NCBI GenBank assembly: GCA_019321725.1
Contig: CM033107.1
Coordinates: 17,971,445-18,035,444, forward strand
Length of the DNA: 64,000 bases
Direction of reading: 5' to 3'
Source of the DNA: Paulownia fortunei
Lineage: Eukaryota; Streptophyta; Magnoliopsida; Lamiales; Paulowniaceae
Of the stretch, positions 1 through 12,471 are shown in pieces (the first letter of the stretch is position 1; the number at the start of each line of letters is the position of its first letter). The position numbers were made by a program, and so were the translations under genes. The notes below the pieces were generated by a model that saw only the letters and a program-made list of their open reading frames with translations, did no database searches and was not told the origin of the DNA.

Positions 1-4
1 AAGA

Positions 5-1140
5 GTGGGAAATAGAGTAATGAACAATGAACCAGTTAATTCTTGGAAAAAAGAAATATTGGATTATATTCAAAGAGATATTCTGCCAGCAAATCCAAGA
101 GAGGCTAGGAGAGTTATGAATAGAGCTCGAAAATTTGTAATTTTGGAAGGGCAATTATACAAAAGGTCTTGTAAAGGTTTGTTCTTAAAGTACCTAGATC
201 CTCCTTATGCTCAATACGTAATGAACAAAATACATTTGGGAAGTTATGGAAATCATTCAAGAGGATGATCTCTTGCTTTAAAGATATTGAGGCAAGGATA
301 TTTCTGGCCAACATTGAGGAAAGATACAGCAGAATATGTCAAAAGGTGTGATCAGTGCCAATGTTCTGCTAACGTTTTTCACCAGCCTGCGACACCTTTG
401 GAGATCATTCAGGTCACCTATCTATTTGATTGCTAGGGAATTGATATCATGGGACCGTTTTCTCCAGCAAGAGGTCAGAAAAAGTTTATCATTGTAGCAG
501 TGGAATATTTTAGTAAATGGATTAAAACAAAAGCTCTTAGCAAAGTTTTGAAAACTGAAGTAATGAACTTCATATGGAGAAATATAATGTGCCAGTTTGG
601 GATCCCAAGAATATTGATATCTGATAATAGAGCACAGTTTCAAGAGAAGAAAATAAGAGCCTGGTGTGAAGAACTCTAGATAGCACAAAATTTTACATCA
701 ATTGGAAATCTACAAGCTAATGGGTAGGTAGAAGTCTAAAATCACATCATCTTGCGGAACTTGAAGACTCAATTGGGTCAACTTAAATGAACTTGGGCAA
801 ACGAGCTCCCTAGAGTTAGACACCCAGCAACGAATGCAAAAGCTCAATCTCTTGAGTTAGACACCATTGAAGAAAGGAGCGAGAGAGCTTATATAAAAAT
901 GTTGAGAGGCAAGAAAACCTTGAAGAGGTATTATGATAAAAAGCTGAGAAGTCGCCAGTTGCAAGTAGGGGACCTCGTTCTTCAAAAAGTGCAAATCACT
1001 TCGCGTGTGGGGAAGTTGGATCTAAATTAGAAAGGACCTTATAAGGTCACCAAGGTTTCTAAAAATGGAGCTTATCGACTCCAAGATCTTTTAGGTGAGA
1101 TCTACCATGACCTTGGAACATCCAAAATCTGAAAATGTTT
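5..1140 (+). pseudogene. Ty3/gypsy pol remnant: integrase zinc-binding, core and C-terminal region
   Basis: Translation shows the H2C2 integrase zinc-binding region (around 220-370, with a C-DQC-like pair near 345-360). The integrase catalytic core follows, with the GIDIMGPF and KFIIVAVEYFSKW signatures near 438-520 and FGIPRILISDN near 595-630. The C-terminal segment with GDLVLQKV and KGPYKV-like motifs lies around 967-1060. In the living family this enzyme inserts reverse-transcribed DNA into chromosomes. In-frame stops interrupt it near 267, 433, 677, 725, 737, 787 and 1028, so it cannot encode a working enzyme. Downstream, 1141-1500 shows no further pol homology I can recognise. Confidence 0.75.
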
Positions 1141-1642
1141 TATGCTTAAGTGCTTACAAGGACATGGTAATATCCCTTTGCTTGTGTAAGATCTCAAAGT
1201 CCGAGTTGTATAAAGTACTGGACCTTGATCATAAGTCATTTTGTAAATCACCAAAGTATAGAGATCATGGGAGATCTTAACTCATCCACTCTTATAATTC
1301 AATTGCTTTCAATATGATGAGAATTTTAGAGCATGTTTTGTCACATGAAAAATGCACAACTCCAAAGATCGCATGTAAATAATCAATGTCGAATGGAAGA
1401 CAAAAAAAATTTGTAGACAAACTAATAACACTAAGTAACTAGTAGAATATTATAAATGATTGTTCAGATGCATATCGAGATAAATAAAAAAAATTAATGA
1501 TTCAGTGAGATGTGAGAAGCACCAACTGATCCCTTTGAAGCAGGGTTAGTTTCATTAGGAAACAATGAGTAGAACTCATCATTTTCTAAGAGAAGCTCAA
1601 GAACTGCAGGATAGTCCTCAAGATCTATAGTTTTAGAAGGAT

Positions 1643-3988
1643 CTAAAAGTAAAGATCGAACCCTTCCATAATGCCACCCAACTTTATTAGTTGATCCCTA
1701 CATTTGTTAAAGTATTCCAATCCTTCAGTAGTTGCCTTGTCATCTACGACGGCTTCGAATACAACAAATTTTATAAAATCCCGAGCTCTTTCAAGATGAT
1801 TTTGTTGAACTAACTCTTTGTATTCCTCAGATAAGAGGCACTTATTTTTACCAATCTCGATCCCTTCAATTCTTGCTTCCTTGACCAGTTCTCTCATGCT
1901 CGAGAGTTTCTTTTCAAGTTCAGCAATTCGAGCATCTCGAGCTGCTAGCATCTCTTTGTCTTTCTTCTCTAGCTCGATGAAATCTTTGGTCACAATAGAG
2001 AGCCGTCCATCTAAAAGCAATTTTTTATGTCTCCAATAAGAACATTGGATGGACAATTGGTGCATAAATGTTGCAGACTGGATATAAAAATAATTATGAG
2101 TATGATGATAAAGTCAAGAACTAAGAAAGGAAGAGTATTAATGAAAATTTAGATCTCTCAGAAGAAGGATTATTACCTGCATAAGACCATGAGCACCATA
2201 TTCTTCCAAACAAGGAAAAGTGACTCTTGCTAGAAGATTTTGATCTTTTTTTAGGAGGCAAACCTTGTACAGCTCATAAGAATCTGCACCCACTTGAGTT
2301 TGCAATACTGAACTCGAACTAGTAATCTTCCAATCAGGGACAATCTTTATATTAGCGAGATCAGGAAGATCAGGAGTAGAGGATACATTCATTTGTTCTT
2401 TATCCTCTAACAAAGTTGTTTCTTGAGTTCCTACATCATCCAAATTGAATCCTCCTAGGTCCTTACACTTTTCGAGATCGCTGGCTAGATCTTTACTAAT
2501 TCGAGAATGCTTGAGGGAATCAATATCTTTTCAAGTTCTTTTTCCTTACGTTTCCCAAGAGATTTACCAAGAGGAGGGCCTTGTCTCCTGGTTATTAGTT
2601 GTTGTGAAGAATCACCTTCATCACTGTCTATATCTACCAGTTGCCTCCGGGTTCTCACAGGCTGTGAGGGGTTGGTAGGAGGTCAAGATCTACTAGGTCC
2701 ACTAGGTCTGATGGCTAAAGTAGTGGTTGCCTCTGAGCCAGGCAAATGACCTACCGTGGGGGCACCGGTGACATTCTGAGGAGTAGAGGATGATTGGGCT
2801 CGAATGCTTAAAGAAGCAACTTTTTTCTTCCTCAATTTGTTCGCAACTCTAGCAACCCTAACAGCAATCACTGTACGAGTAAATAATGATGTTAAAAGAG
2901 AATTAAAAAGAGAACATGTACATGATGATACAATAAAGGAAAGAAAAAAATAAACTAGTTATTTTGTGGATACAAGATCTAAGGAAGAAAAGACCTAGTT
3001 ACCTAGTTCTCTTCTTAGGGAAACATTGGCAGGACTTAAACCAACTAGCCTCAAAACATCCTCTTTAAATAGCTTTTCAACGTTATACCAGTAAGTGGTT
3101 AATTCACTTACAAATCCATCTTCCCAAGTTACTTAATCCAGATTTATAGGTTTAGGTTTAGTCATGCGCCAATATTGACACAAATTCCAAGGTCTGTCGG
3201 GAGAAGATCTTATGAAGAATTTTTTTTCTTTCCAAGATCCCAACGAATAGGGAAGCTTAGTTAGAAATCTACAGTTGGGGCGTGTGGTTAAATAGAAAAA
3301 ACCTCTCCCCCTGGTCCGACGAGAAGTTGTGACCAAGTAAAGAGCCAAAAAAATGCTCAGGGCTAGGATCTATTTCAAAGACTTGCATCATGATATAGAA
3401 CCCTAAAATATGTCAGATTGAGTTTGGGGATAGTTGGGCAGGACTCGTGTCTAAACTATTCAAAATGAGATCTACATGATCTGGAATAGGGAATTTTAGA
3501 CCCGCTTCCAATATAGAAAGGTAGAAGGTGACGCATCTAGGTAGAGGTAAATGCATTCTATCATGAATAGTAGGAATTATAATATCTTAATTATTCGGAA
3601 TGTAAAATCTCATATTTAACTCCACAATGTTAAGGTGAGTCAAAGTAGATTTGATTAAAAGCCAAGGGGTGGCGATGAGCATGTTATTGCGCCTCCTTTC
3701 AGAAGAATTAGACCTGCTTTGGTCACTGGGTTCGTCTTCATCTTCAGTCGAAGTTTCCTCTAGAAGAGAGGCAGAGGGTGGTCTATGTTCATTTAAAGTC
3801 CAAAGTCTTTTACAGAACATGCCGGGTCCTAGGGCTAATGTACGTTGTGAACTGGATATAAGTTCAGAACTGCCAGAATTCTCTCCTGAAATAGTAGGTA
3901 GAGAAGCTAAAGAATTTGAAGGGGCTGACCCCGAAGGATCGAAAGCAATCGGGTTAAAAGGGTCCATAAAAGGGGTATATGTATACAA
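1643..3988 (-). pseudogene. Antisense ORF of a Tat-type gypsy element (gypsy-type putative transposase / gag-related)
   Basis: On the - strand, open segments at 3988-3587, 3570-3130, 2443-2138 and 2065-1643 appear to belong to one coding unit that starts next to the 3' LTR and reads back toward pol. The part around 3560-3360 contains LEAGLKFPIP and a downstream SPAQLSPNS-like motif, typical of the family Pfam calls gypsy-type putative transposase (PF04195). The last segment (2065-1643) is a charged coiled coil with repeated heptads around ARIAELEKKLSSM. The gaps may be introns or decay; a stop lies within the PF04195-like part. Function in the element is unknown. The assignment is by motif memory, not a search. 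Confidence 0.55.
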
Positions 3989-4326
3989 AGATAATATATG
4001 TAATTAGAAATGAGAGACAGAATAAGACGACTAACCTCTAGAGAAGAGTACTTACAGAATTCTGGAAACCTAAAGTTGGGATAAAAAGTTGTCAGATCTC
4101 GCTCCGAGCTCTACGACCTCACTGTAAATGAAGAAATAGCCAAATTGAGTAAATAAGGGTCAATCCCCTATTTATGAGATGAAGGCCTTAGCAGTTGCGG
4201 GGTTAGATTACACACGGAGGGTTTGATGGAGGCCACGTCCGTAGATTTGAAATGATTCATATGAATTTGTCAAGGCTCTTCCACTCCTACAAGTAACTGA
4301 AAATTTTCCCTCTCTTTCTTGGGGAG

Positions 4327-4694
4327 TGATGACGTGTATTAATAAGGGTATTAATGGAAAGGACCTAACAACCCACAAAATATGGAGAAATTACAAAACA
4401 TGACAGGATCAGCGTACAAATCCACGGATCGAGACCGACTCGAATGAGATCCGACAATTGACCTGAGCTAACCACCACATGTACAGGGCACTATACTTGG
4501 ACCAAGTAACTCCACATGTCATCCCGAATATACTATAAATAGGCCTTTCATGTCCCATTTCGGTGTAAGATTAAATAGAGTCATTAAATTCAGAAATATC
4601 TTAAATACTTTATTTAACCAAATCTAACTTGGTCGTCAGATGGTTTTAATTGAGGGCCACCTCAACGAGCCTGACGAGTTTTTTTTTATTTTCA
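4327..4694 (+). repeat. Probable 3' LTR of the first Tat-like element
   Basis: A purine run (GGGGAG) immediately precedes TGATGACG at 4327, as expected for a polypurine tract and LTR start. A TATA-like CTATAAATAGG lies near 4531-4541. The end (GAGGGCCACCTCAACGAGCC near 4652) resembles the U5 of Tat LTRs, and TTTTCA closes it near 4694. The partner 5' LTR lies outside the window, so the borders are not confirmed. Confidence 0.5.
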
Positions 4695-7600
4695 AGGATA
4701 AATTATTAAATTCGAGTTTGGGATCGAGATTGAGTTCATCAGATTCGAGTTCACTGGGATATATCTGATCGAGGTCGGATCGATACTGTCATTAACAACT
4801 TGAATAAATCTTGTCTTACGCATGAGCTTAAATAGAATTAGTAACATAATATGTATTCCACCCCCCACCCCCCAGCCCCCGGAAACCATTGTTCTTCTTA
4901 ATCAATTAATTTACATTTTTTTTTCAATGCGATAATAAATGATTTAACAAATTAATCTAAAAAAAATATTTCAATTATCAAATTACATAATAAACATTAA
5001 GATCTAAAACTTTTATTACTTCAAAATTGTTAAGGGAATATGATGACCTGTTTGTATATGTATTGTAGATTATAAATGAAAATTTCACTCCAAATATCCA
5101 AATAATAACATGGTCAATGATGAAATTCAATTTTTCTATATTCAGTTTAGATGCAATCGAATAATTAAATCCATAGGTATAACAAATACATTATAAAATA
5201 TTGATATTTTAATGCAGAAAAATTTCTTTGAAAACGGGTGTCATTTAATGGAGACTCCATTCAGATCTTGGAAAATAATTCCTTAATATTTGGATGGACC
5301 ACCATCTGACCCGGCTATAAATTCAGAGCATACGTCTACAGGAATGTTCCTTTTTCTCTTTCCCCCGTCATTGAGTTTGTAAGACCTCTTTCTAAGTGTG
5401 AAAAAATCTTTTAATGAATCCATATTTAGAATTTTTCAATTTTCAGTAATCTAATTATGTTAATTTACTAATAAATTTTAAATCCTACATATATTTAAAA
5501 GATACATGTTTGGTTTTGATGAAAAATATATTTTTGCATAAGCATTAAAAAATTGTCACATTTCTTGATGATTTTTTTTTTTTTTATTTATAAATTGTGT
5601 GGGTTCCATATGGAGTGAATACGTGGGTCTCTTGTAAATTTTTATAATTTAATGGTGATGAATGATTGATGCAAAACTCAAAACATAAGAAATTATTTAT
5701 TTTTTATAATTGGGGAAGTGTTACAAATTTTCTTTATCTGGACCATAAGATTACAATTATAATTTTGTGTGAAAATTTACTTTTCATTTTACAATTATTG
5801 GAAAGCAAATTAAAAATATTCACAAACAACTATTTTTACCGGACTTAGTCCAAGTTTTATACATGATATTTCTCTTTTCTTTTTCTTTTTTCTTTTTTTT
5901 TATTTTGTGGAGCTTGGGGGTGGGGGGTGTTTGCAAATTAAGATTACATTTAATTAGTTAACTAAATGATTCTGACATATAATTATATAGAGAAAGGGTC
6001 TTTCTCTTTCAATAACCTTGAATAAATATATGTTGTAGGAATATCTAGAAGTTTGAGCACTATTATCCAATATATACTTAACAGACAAGCGAAGATTGCC
6101 TCTGTTGAGGGAGTCTGCTCCAATCACATAAACTATGAAAAAGAATAAAATGGACATAAAATAGAATCATGATATTGCCACCTAGAATATTTGTTAATTG
6201 GAGCAATCTTTTAGAATAATCCTGATTATTCTTTATTAATTAAGGATAAGTAAAGTTAGGAGACAATAATGTGATCCCCAGACACAAAAAGATGGTGTGC
6301 TCAACCTTTAAAATTTGTTGGGCAAGGCAACCTATGTACTTGAAAATATTTATAGTACAAAGAATCTTGTGTCGTATATTTTCATGGGAATAAGGTCAAT
6401 TTGTTGTCGTAGAATTAACTTTGGAAGTGTTTTGGTGTTTTTGGAGGAATTTTTTTGCTTATATCATATTAATAAAGATCTCATTTTCACAATAGTTTTA
6501 GATTGAATCATTTTTATATGCTGTATTTGATAGAGTAAATTAAGTATAACGTCCACGATTTATCTACACATAAAAACACAAACACTCATATGACCTGAGG
6601 TATATATTTGCAAGAATTTTTATCCGAGAATGATCAAACACCCTTATATACGTACATGCATACATACTTACACACACATACATACATACAATATGTATGT
6701 GTAGACATATGTGTGTGTGAAATGGTGTGGGTTAATGACACAGACATGTGCCCACAATCTACAATAGATATTCTCTCCTATTGTATGTCGAATATGGGAT
6801 CATTATCTTAAATATTAATATTAATCCAATGTAACCAACACAATCCCTTGATTCCTTCTCTGCCATTGATCTTATATTAAATAATATAAGCGCAATGCTG
6901 GTATCTTAAGGGTTAAACCTTTGCTTCTTTTTTTTTTTTTTTTATCAGAATAAGTTGACTCAACTTCCATATTAAATTTGTTAGGTCACTTGTAATATCC
7001 AAAGTTTGTACCCTAAAAATTCAAAATCTACATGCCAACTAATACATTAACCTTATTGCACCGTTGTGAGTACAAAGATTAATTTACATTTTTCCTTTAT
7101 TTGATACTCAACCCTCTATTTGGATCAAAGAATTAGTTGAAAAAAGTGTAAAGGAAAAATAAAAGAAATTAAAAATAAATTTCAACTATTTTCTTTATGA
7201 CAAATTGAGTATCAATTTTCAAAAATCAAAAAACAAGTGAAATAATTTAACTGCCTCTCATAATTATATTTACATAAACATTTCCTTTACATTTTCATCA
7301 ATATGAAAGAAAGAAAGAAAATGTTGTGGTTACACTATCTTTGGATCTAGGATTTAGAAAAAATGGGGCAAACAAAAAAAAAACAAAAAAACATAGAATA
7401 CTAAATTTTATGACATTTTACCTTTGGACAAATAAGTATGGAAATAAATAAAATAGATGTATATATCATTTTGTAACTCTCGTAATTATATTCATCCAAA
7501 TATTTCTATTGAATAATCCTTCAAATTCATATAAAATTAACATTTTAATATTTTTCTCTCTAAATTCCTAACATAGCTCAGTATCTCTCCATCGATATCC

Positions 7601-8398
7601 AACAGCCAAATAAAAAGACTACGTTTGACGTTGAATTTTGATGAAGAAAATGCTAAAGCAAGTATCAGAAATATTAGTATCATTTAACTATATACAATAT
7701 TTATTTATTTATATGTATCTGTTTAATTTGTTTTCTTGGAAGATCAAATTCATTCAAAGAAATAATTAAAAATGTATATACTTCATATGAAAAATGTAAA
7801 TTTTCACACTTTGTCTTTTCCTTTTCTGCAATAAAACATCTACGATACAAACACATATTAGAGGAATTGGTATAAATTTAATATGAGATCGGTTTTTAAA
7901 AAATATTTATTATTTTGCCTTCAAATGTAATTATAAATATATAGATCATATATTTAAAGTAGGTGTATTTCTAAAATTCAAATCACTATCCTAAAAAATA
8001 AAAATATTATCTGTGAAGTGTGAACATCATCGTAAGAAAATAAAGAAATGGAGACATAATTTATGTATTTTTTACTCTAGTTTTGATATAGTTGTTTGCA
8101 GAGAAATAGAAGGAACCTCATTACAATTTTATATTGAGGCATGAAAAACGTAGGTAATGTCAACATCACGTTGTATTTGCTCAAAAAAGATAGTACATGG
8201 CATTCCCGCATTGATAAAATATCTACAATGGCATCCTTCGATTCCACGAAAATGTGAATAAATAAAACATTAAGACTTGTTCACGTTTCTATTCTGCTGT
8301 TAGAATTTACTTTTTTAAGTTTTTTAAAGGTCGTAAAGTCTGATGGACTATCATATATAAATTATGTGGTGTGGGAATATTTAGTTCTTTTTAGAAAT
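4695..8398. other. AT-rich intergenic stretch without a supported gene
   Basis: Only short ORFs occur, with no recognisable domains. Homopolymer A/T runs are common (for example 5571-5587 and 6927-6945). A short (CATA)n/(CACA) stretch lies near 6655-6720, and a G-rich patch near 5914-5930. A TATA-like GGCTATAAATTC near 5314-5326 sits in a slightly GC-richer patch (5230-5400) that could be an old promoter or LTR fragment, but nothing downstream supports a gene. Confidence 0.5.
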
Positions 8399-8788
8399 TA
8401 ATATTTTTATAATTGAACTTGTGATCAAATCGATTTTATTATTAGTTAGCGGTTGAATTGATTAGACCAATGGTTGAATTGATTTGACCGATTTGATAAA
8501 TATTAATTATATTTTTTTATTATATTATGTAAAATGATAATATAATAAACTAATTATTATGTAAAAGAAAAAAATAAATAACCAACTAAAAAATATATTA
8601 ATAAAGCCAAAATTTAAATAATCATATACATATAACCAAATACCAAATTAAAAATTCCTAAAAAAAAATAAAAAAAAATAATTTTGTTGTTTGACCGGAT
8701 TTGTTTGATCCCAAACAAATCGGACCGACCACCGGTTCACAGTTGGATCAGTCAAACCGACCGACCCGGTTTGATTTTCAAAACATTA
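8399..8788. mobile_element. hAT-like MITE, copy 1
   Basis: This ~390-bp segment shares its ends and internal landmarks with 38286-38716. Both start with TAATATTTTTATAA / CAATATTTTCATAA, contain TTAGCGGTTGAATTG-like and GTAAAATGATAATATAATA blocks, and end with a CCGGT/GGTCCGATTTT(C/A)AAAACATT block. The two ends are roughly inverted copies (CAAT...TTTT / AAAA...CATTG). Flanking octamers TTAGAAAT and TTAAAAAC match at 6 of 8 positions, consistent with an old 8-bp hAT target duplication. No coding capacity. Confidence 0.6.
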
Positions 8789-9820
8789 TTAAAAACGATC
8801 GAATATATCATAATATCACAAATTATTATTGATTTTTCAATATAATAATTTTTTAAACCTCAATTTTTATTACTACAGATAAATTTTATAGGCTTAAAAT
8901 ATTTTATTTAACCATAACTATTGCTCTATAGCAAATCCTTGACCACAAAGGTGAGAGCACTTGACTGATGATTTAGAGATGGAAACAAAAATAAGATTTG
9001 AAAATTTCCTCTAATTAGATCTCAATGGGATTTATAATGCTGTTTTGAAATGTGCTTGGTAGTTATGCTTGCATCACATTTTTTATAGTAAAAACAAAAA
9101 CTAGCATTACAAGAGAAGCAACCGTAGGGCTAAATTTGCTCCAGCGAAAATTTTCCTATGGTTTATTGTGTATTTTGATTCTTGGAATTGAATAAAAATA
9201 TACAAGTAAAGCTTACAAGATATATTCTCGTAAAATACAATTTCAAGAGGCTCCAAATTACAATGCTTGCTGCTTGTTCAGGTGGAATTGGTCTACCTAG
9301 AATAATTATTCCTACTTTATTATTTGACTATAAATATGGATTGAAGTCAGACTAAAATATTTTATTGATTTTATTTGGTTGGTTCACTTAAACATATAGG
9401 TGGATTGAATAAGATTTTTCTTGTTATAACTATTGCACCTTTATATGTATAACAACTCTAATACACATACACATATTTAAACATAAATATATGCATAAAA
9501 ACTAATCACATAACCATTAGTTTAGCTATAATGCACACACACCTATGTATCTAAACATAATTATAATTGTACAGTTAATATCAAAATATTTTATTATATA
9601 CCAGCACTTATAAATAATAAAAGTTATTATATTAAAATATAATATAAATATATAGACAGAGAGCATGTGTTTTGGTACATTTATCCACAAAGAATGCTAA
9701 TTCAAAATTAGTACATGCATAATTATCTATGTATTAAAATTGTGTTTACATATGCTATATATACAATAGATATAATTGCATAATATCTCTATATACTACA
9801 AGTATTTAGGCTTTCATTTT
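8789..9820. other. AT-rich intergenic stretch, no supported gene
   Basis: No ORF with recognisable homology. Contains scattered short ATAT and CACA runs (9460-9480, 9530-9545). Nothing else seen. Confidence 0.4.
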
Positions 9821-10971
9821 TGACATGGTATCGCTCTGTTTAGTAGTTCTGCGGCTAAACTCAAGTTGTTGAGTGGGCCATTGTATGTCGTTAAGGGTAA
9901 CCCGACAAAAATTCTTCGACCCTCAAGTCAGTTTCAGAGCAAGTATGTGTAAGTCAAAGAATTTGAGAGCAGATAAACGTATAATAAATTACATACCTTT
10001 TAATAATGAAAACTGGAGATATTTATAATGTTGATGTGAGGATCTTCATAAGTTTGGGCGTTATGGCCTTAGTGGGCTTAGTTTAAGCATTCTAGCACAA
10101 TTTTGTATACTAACTTGCGGATCTCATGAAATGAACTCTTAGACTTAACCTATTAGGCCTGATCTTAGGCTCAGGACTCATCATAAGTCCCCTATTTTCG
10201 TGCAACCTCGTATAAGGAAGGTTGGTCGAGAGTAGGAAGTGTTGGAACAAGTCATCTCTTGGGATGAGTAGCTTGGAGTTATACTCCTTATTTTTGGAGT
10301 TAGCCTATCTTGATTCCTATATAGGGAATTGATTGTATTTAGTAGGGAGCATCTCCTTTGGAGACAGACTTTCAAGCTAAGACATGTTACGTCATTGATT
10401 AATATCTCATTCGCAGAGTTATCCAGGGGTTTCGCAGCCTAGTCAGCAAATCGGGGGATCAAGAGGGCTGACGTAACCTCTTCGGAGGTTTGGGGGCGGA
10501 GCCCCTAAAAGGTATCCAATTTTCATGTCAGTTTCCTTAAGTAGTTGGTGGGTAAATAAAATTCTTATCCTATGGAGCTTTCGCTAAGCACCTCGTGAGC
10601 CCTCATAATTCTACCCAAATTGAGCCACTTAGGCAAATCTTCTTCTTCTTCCCACTCTTTGCATAGTCTCTTTATTGCCTAACTCCTATAGGCTAGTCAT
10701 AATAGAATAAATCCATGCCATAACATTAGCAGTCGAAATATTATAAGGGAGTTAAGAGTGGTGAGTGCGACACCTCGGCGGGTTTCGAGTCTTCTTCACC
10801 AGTTGCTATCGAGACCGACAGCAGCCTAGGTTGAGCCCAATATGGCTCAACCTGGGGTTTAGTGGGTTAAGAGAGTGGCTCAACTCGGAGCATGCCTCTT
10901 TTTAAGGAGTGGCGGCAGGTCGAGCCACTATGGGCTCAACTTGTTTTCTACTTAGGGCATGGGTGATGTCA
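9821..10971 (-). repeat. 3' LTR of a second Tat-like gypsy element, minus orientation
   Basis: Read on the - strand, a purine tract (complement of 10972-10987, GGAATGGGAGGGAGA) is followed by an LTR start TGACATCACCC at 10971. The other end is CCATGTCA at 9821, giving short terminal inverted repeats TGACAT/ATGTCA. The U5-like part (around 9870-9950) contains TGACTTGAGGGTCGAAGAA, like the conserved TGACTTGRGCGTCGGAG block of Tat LTRs. A TATA-like TTATAAATATC lies at the complement of 10019-10029, upstream of it. The length of about 1.15 kb is plausible for the lineage. No second LTR copy was found in the window. Confidence 0.6.
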
Positions 10972-10987
10972 TCTCCCTCCCATTCCT

Positions 10988-12142
10988 TTTATCGCTTTCT
11001 CTAGTCTGGGTCACTTCTATAGTCCATCTCTTCTGGATGGTAGTCATGTCGACCCTAAGTACTTAGTGCGTCTTTTGCCAGAGACGATTGAGGCCATTGC
11101 TAGTTCACCCGAGCATGACAAGGAGCCTTAGGAGGAAGAGTCCGTTGAGTTAGGTCAGGCTTCAACTGAGCCCCCCGTTGTCAATCAGTGTAGTTTGGTC
11201 ATAGACACTGAGGGGTATGACACATCTTTCAGTGTTGGTGACCTCAAGATGTTATGCAAGAAGACATATATGTGTGTATCTTTGTTTGTTGCATAGTTTA
11301 TTTACTTAGCATCTTTTACTGCCTTTACTTATCACTTTATACTTTTATTTATCGCTCACATCTACAATTCTTATTTTTGTTTTCAACTAAAAAACCTGAC
11401 TTCATCTCCATTTACTTGCACAAGTTCCAGGAGTTGGGATCTACGTGTCCTTCTAGTGGAAGGGGTATGCCGCTTAGCAATAGAGTCGAGATAGGTCGGG
11501 GCAATGGTAGTAGGAGGGGCGATAGGCCTTCTTCCCCATCAAAGGGGTGATGAGCGTAGGTCGTCATCTCGTGATGTTGCTGGTGATACTGGAGGATAGC
11601 TTGTTGAGTTGCCACTAAAATTTGCTTCAAAGAGGCCTCATAACTTTTCTCTTACTTCTACTCCCCGTCATGGTGCAGGAAAAAGTTATTCCACCTACTG
11701 GGTGAATCAAGTTGAGGGAATAGAATTCCTTTGGGATGTTGAGGATCATGTATTGGGTTGAAGGTGGAATCGTGGCATGGTAAGTCAATGTGATGACTCT
11801 CGCCTTGAGGTGAAGCCTAATTATACTATTGTGGAGGTCCTTGCAGGGGACTTGGCCACGATTAGTTTTTTCTCTATTCTTGAGCTTAGCCTATTTACTT
11901 AGTTTTTTCATCGGGTTGATGTTTTGGCTTGTATAACGATTAGTCGCTTTTGTTGGTAGAATTAGCTATTCTAGATTCAATTACTTTATTCGAGACTTGA
12001 GCTCGCTTGTTGATTCTATGTATGTTTGCTTTTGCTTATGTCGAGGTTACACCATTTAGACATTTTTGTCGTTTTATGCAATTTTTGTTACTTTATATTG
12101 CTCATGATAGAGGAAGCTGGTTAGACTTCTTACACTTGCGAA
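10988..12142 (+). pseudogene. Degenerate coding remnant antisense to the second Tat-like element
   Basis: Next to the purine tract of the minus-oriented LTR lies higher-GC DNA with broken coding character on the + strand. Examples are a frame reading LVRLLPETIEAIASSPEHD near 11060-11120 and an open segment at 11254-11550 ending in a Gly/Arg/Ser-rich tail. A further segment with YWVNQVEGIEFLWDVEDHV lies near 11697-11750. Its position and orientation mirror the antisense ORF of the first element (1643-3988), so I interpret it as the equivalent ORF. I could not identify a domain with certainty, and stops and shifts are frequent. Confidence 0.35.
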
Positions 12143-12471
12143 TTGGTAGGACTCTTCAAAAGTGGAGGTCAGTAGGACCTCTCAAGTATAGAAGTCAGTA
12201 TGGCTCCATGAGTATGGAGGTTAGTAGGACTTCTCAAGTATGAGAGCTAGTAGGGCTCATCAACGATGGAGGTCGGTAGGACTTCTCAAGTGTGAAAGCC
12301 AATAGGGTTCCTCAAGGGTAGAGGTTAGTATTACCTCTCAAGTGTGAGAGCCAGTAGGGCTCATCGAGGGTGAAAGTCGATAGAACGTCTCAAGTGTGGT
12401 AGCCAATAGAGCTCCTCAAGTGGGGAGGTCAACATAACCTCTCAAGTATGGGAACCAACACGGCCCCTCTG
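12143..12471. repeat. Higher-order minisatellite: 52-bp units made of two 26-bp monomers
   Basis: The block consists of alternating 26-bp monomers of two types, e.g. GGAGGTTAGTAGGACTTCTC... (type A) and GAGAGCTAGTAGGGCTCATC... (type B). About six A+B pairs follow each other from 12163, with a partial A monomer before them. Monomers differ at several positions, so the array is old. Tandem repeats in the untranslated 3' part are known for Tat/Ogre/Retand elements; location beside the Tat-like LTR suggests that origin. Confidence 0.8.

Larger units (their letters stand above)
1..4694 (+). mobile_element. 3' half of a Ty3/gypsy (Tat/Ogre-like) LTR retrotransposon
   Basis: The segment reads in the order expected for the 3' half of a Tat-lineage element: integrase-region remnants on the + strand, a long stretch with coding remnants on the opposite strand, then a probable 3' LTR at 4327-4694. 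The element enters from outside the window, so gag, protease and most of reverse transcriptase are not visible. Many in-frame stops in the pol part show it is dead. An antisense ORF between pol and the 3' LTR is known for Tat elements; here it is inferred from conceptual translation. Confidence 0.7.
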
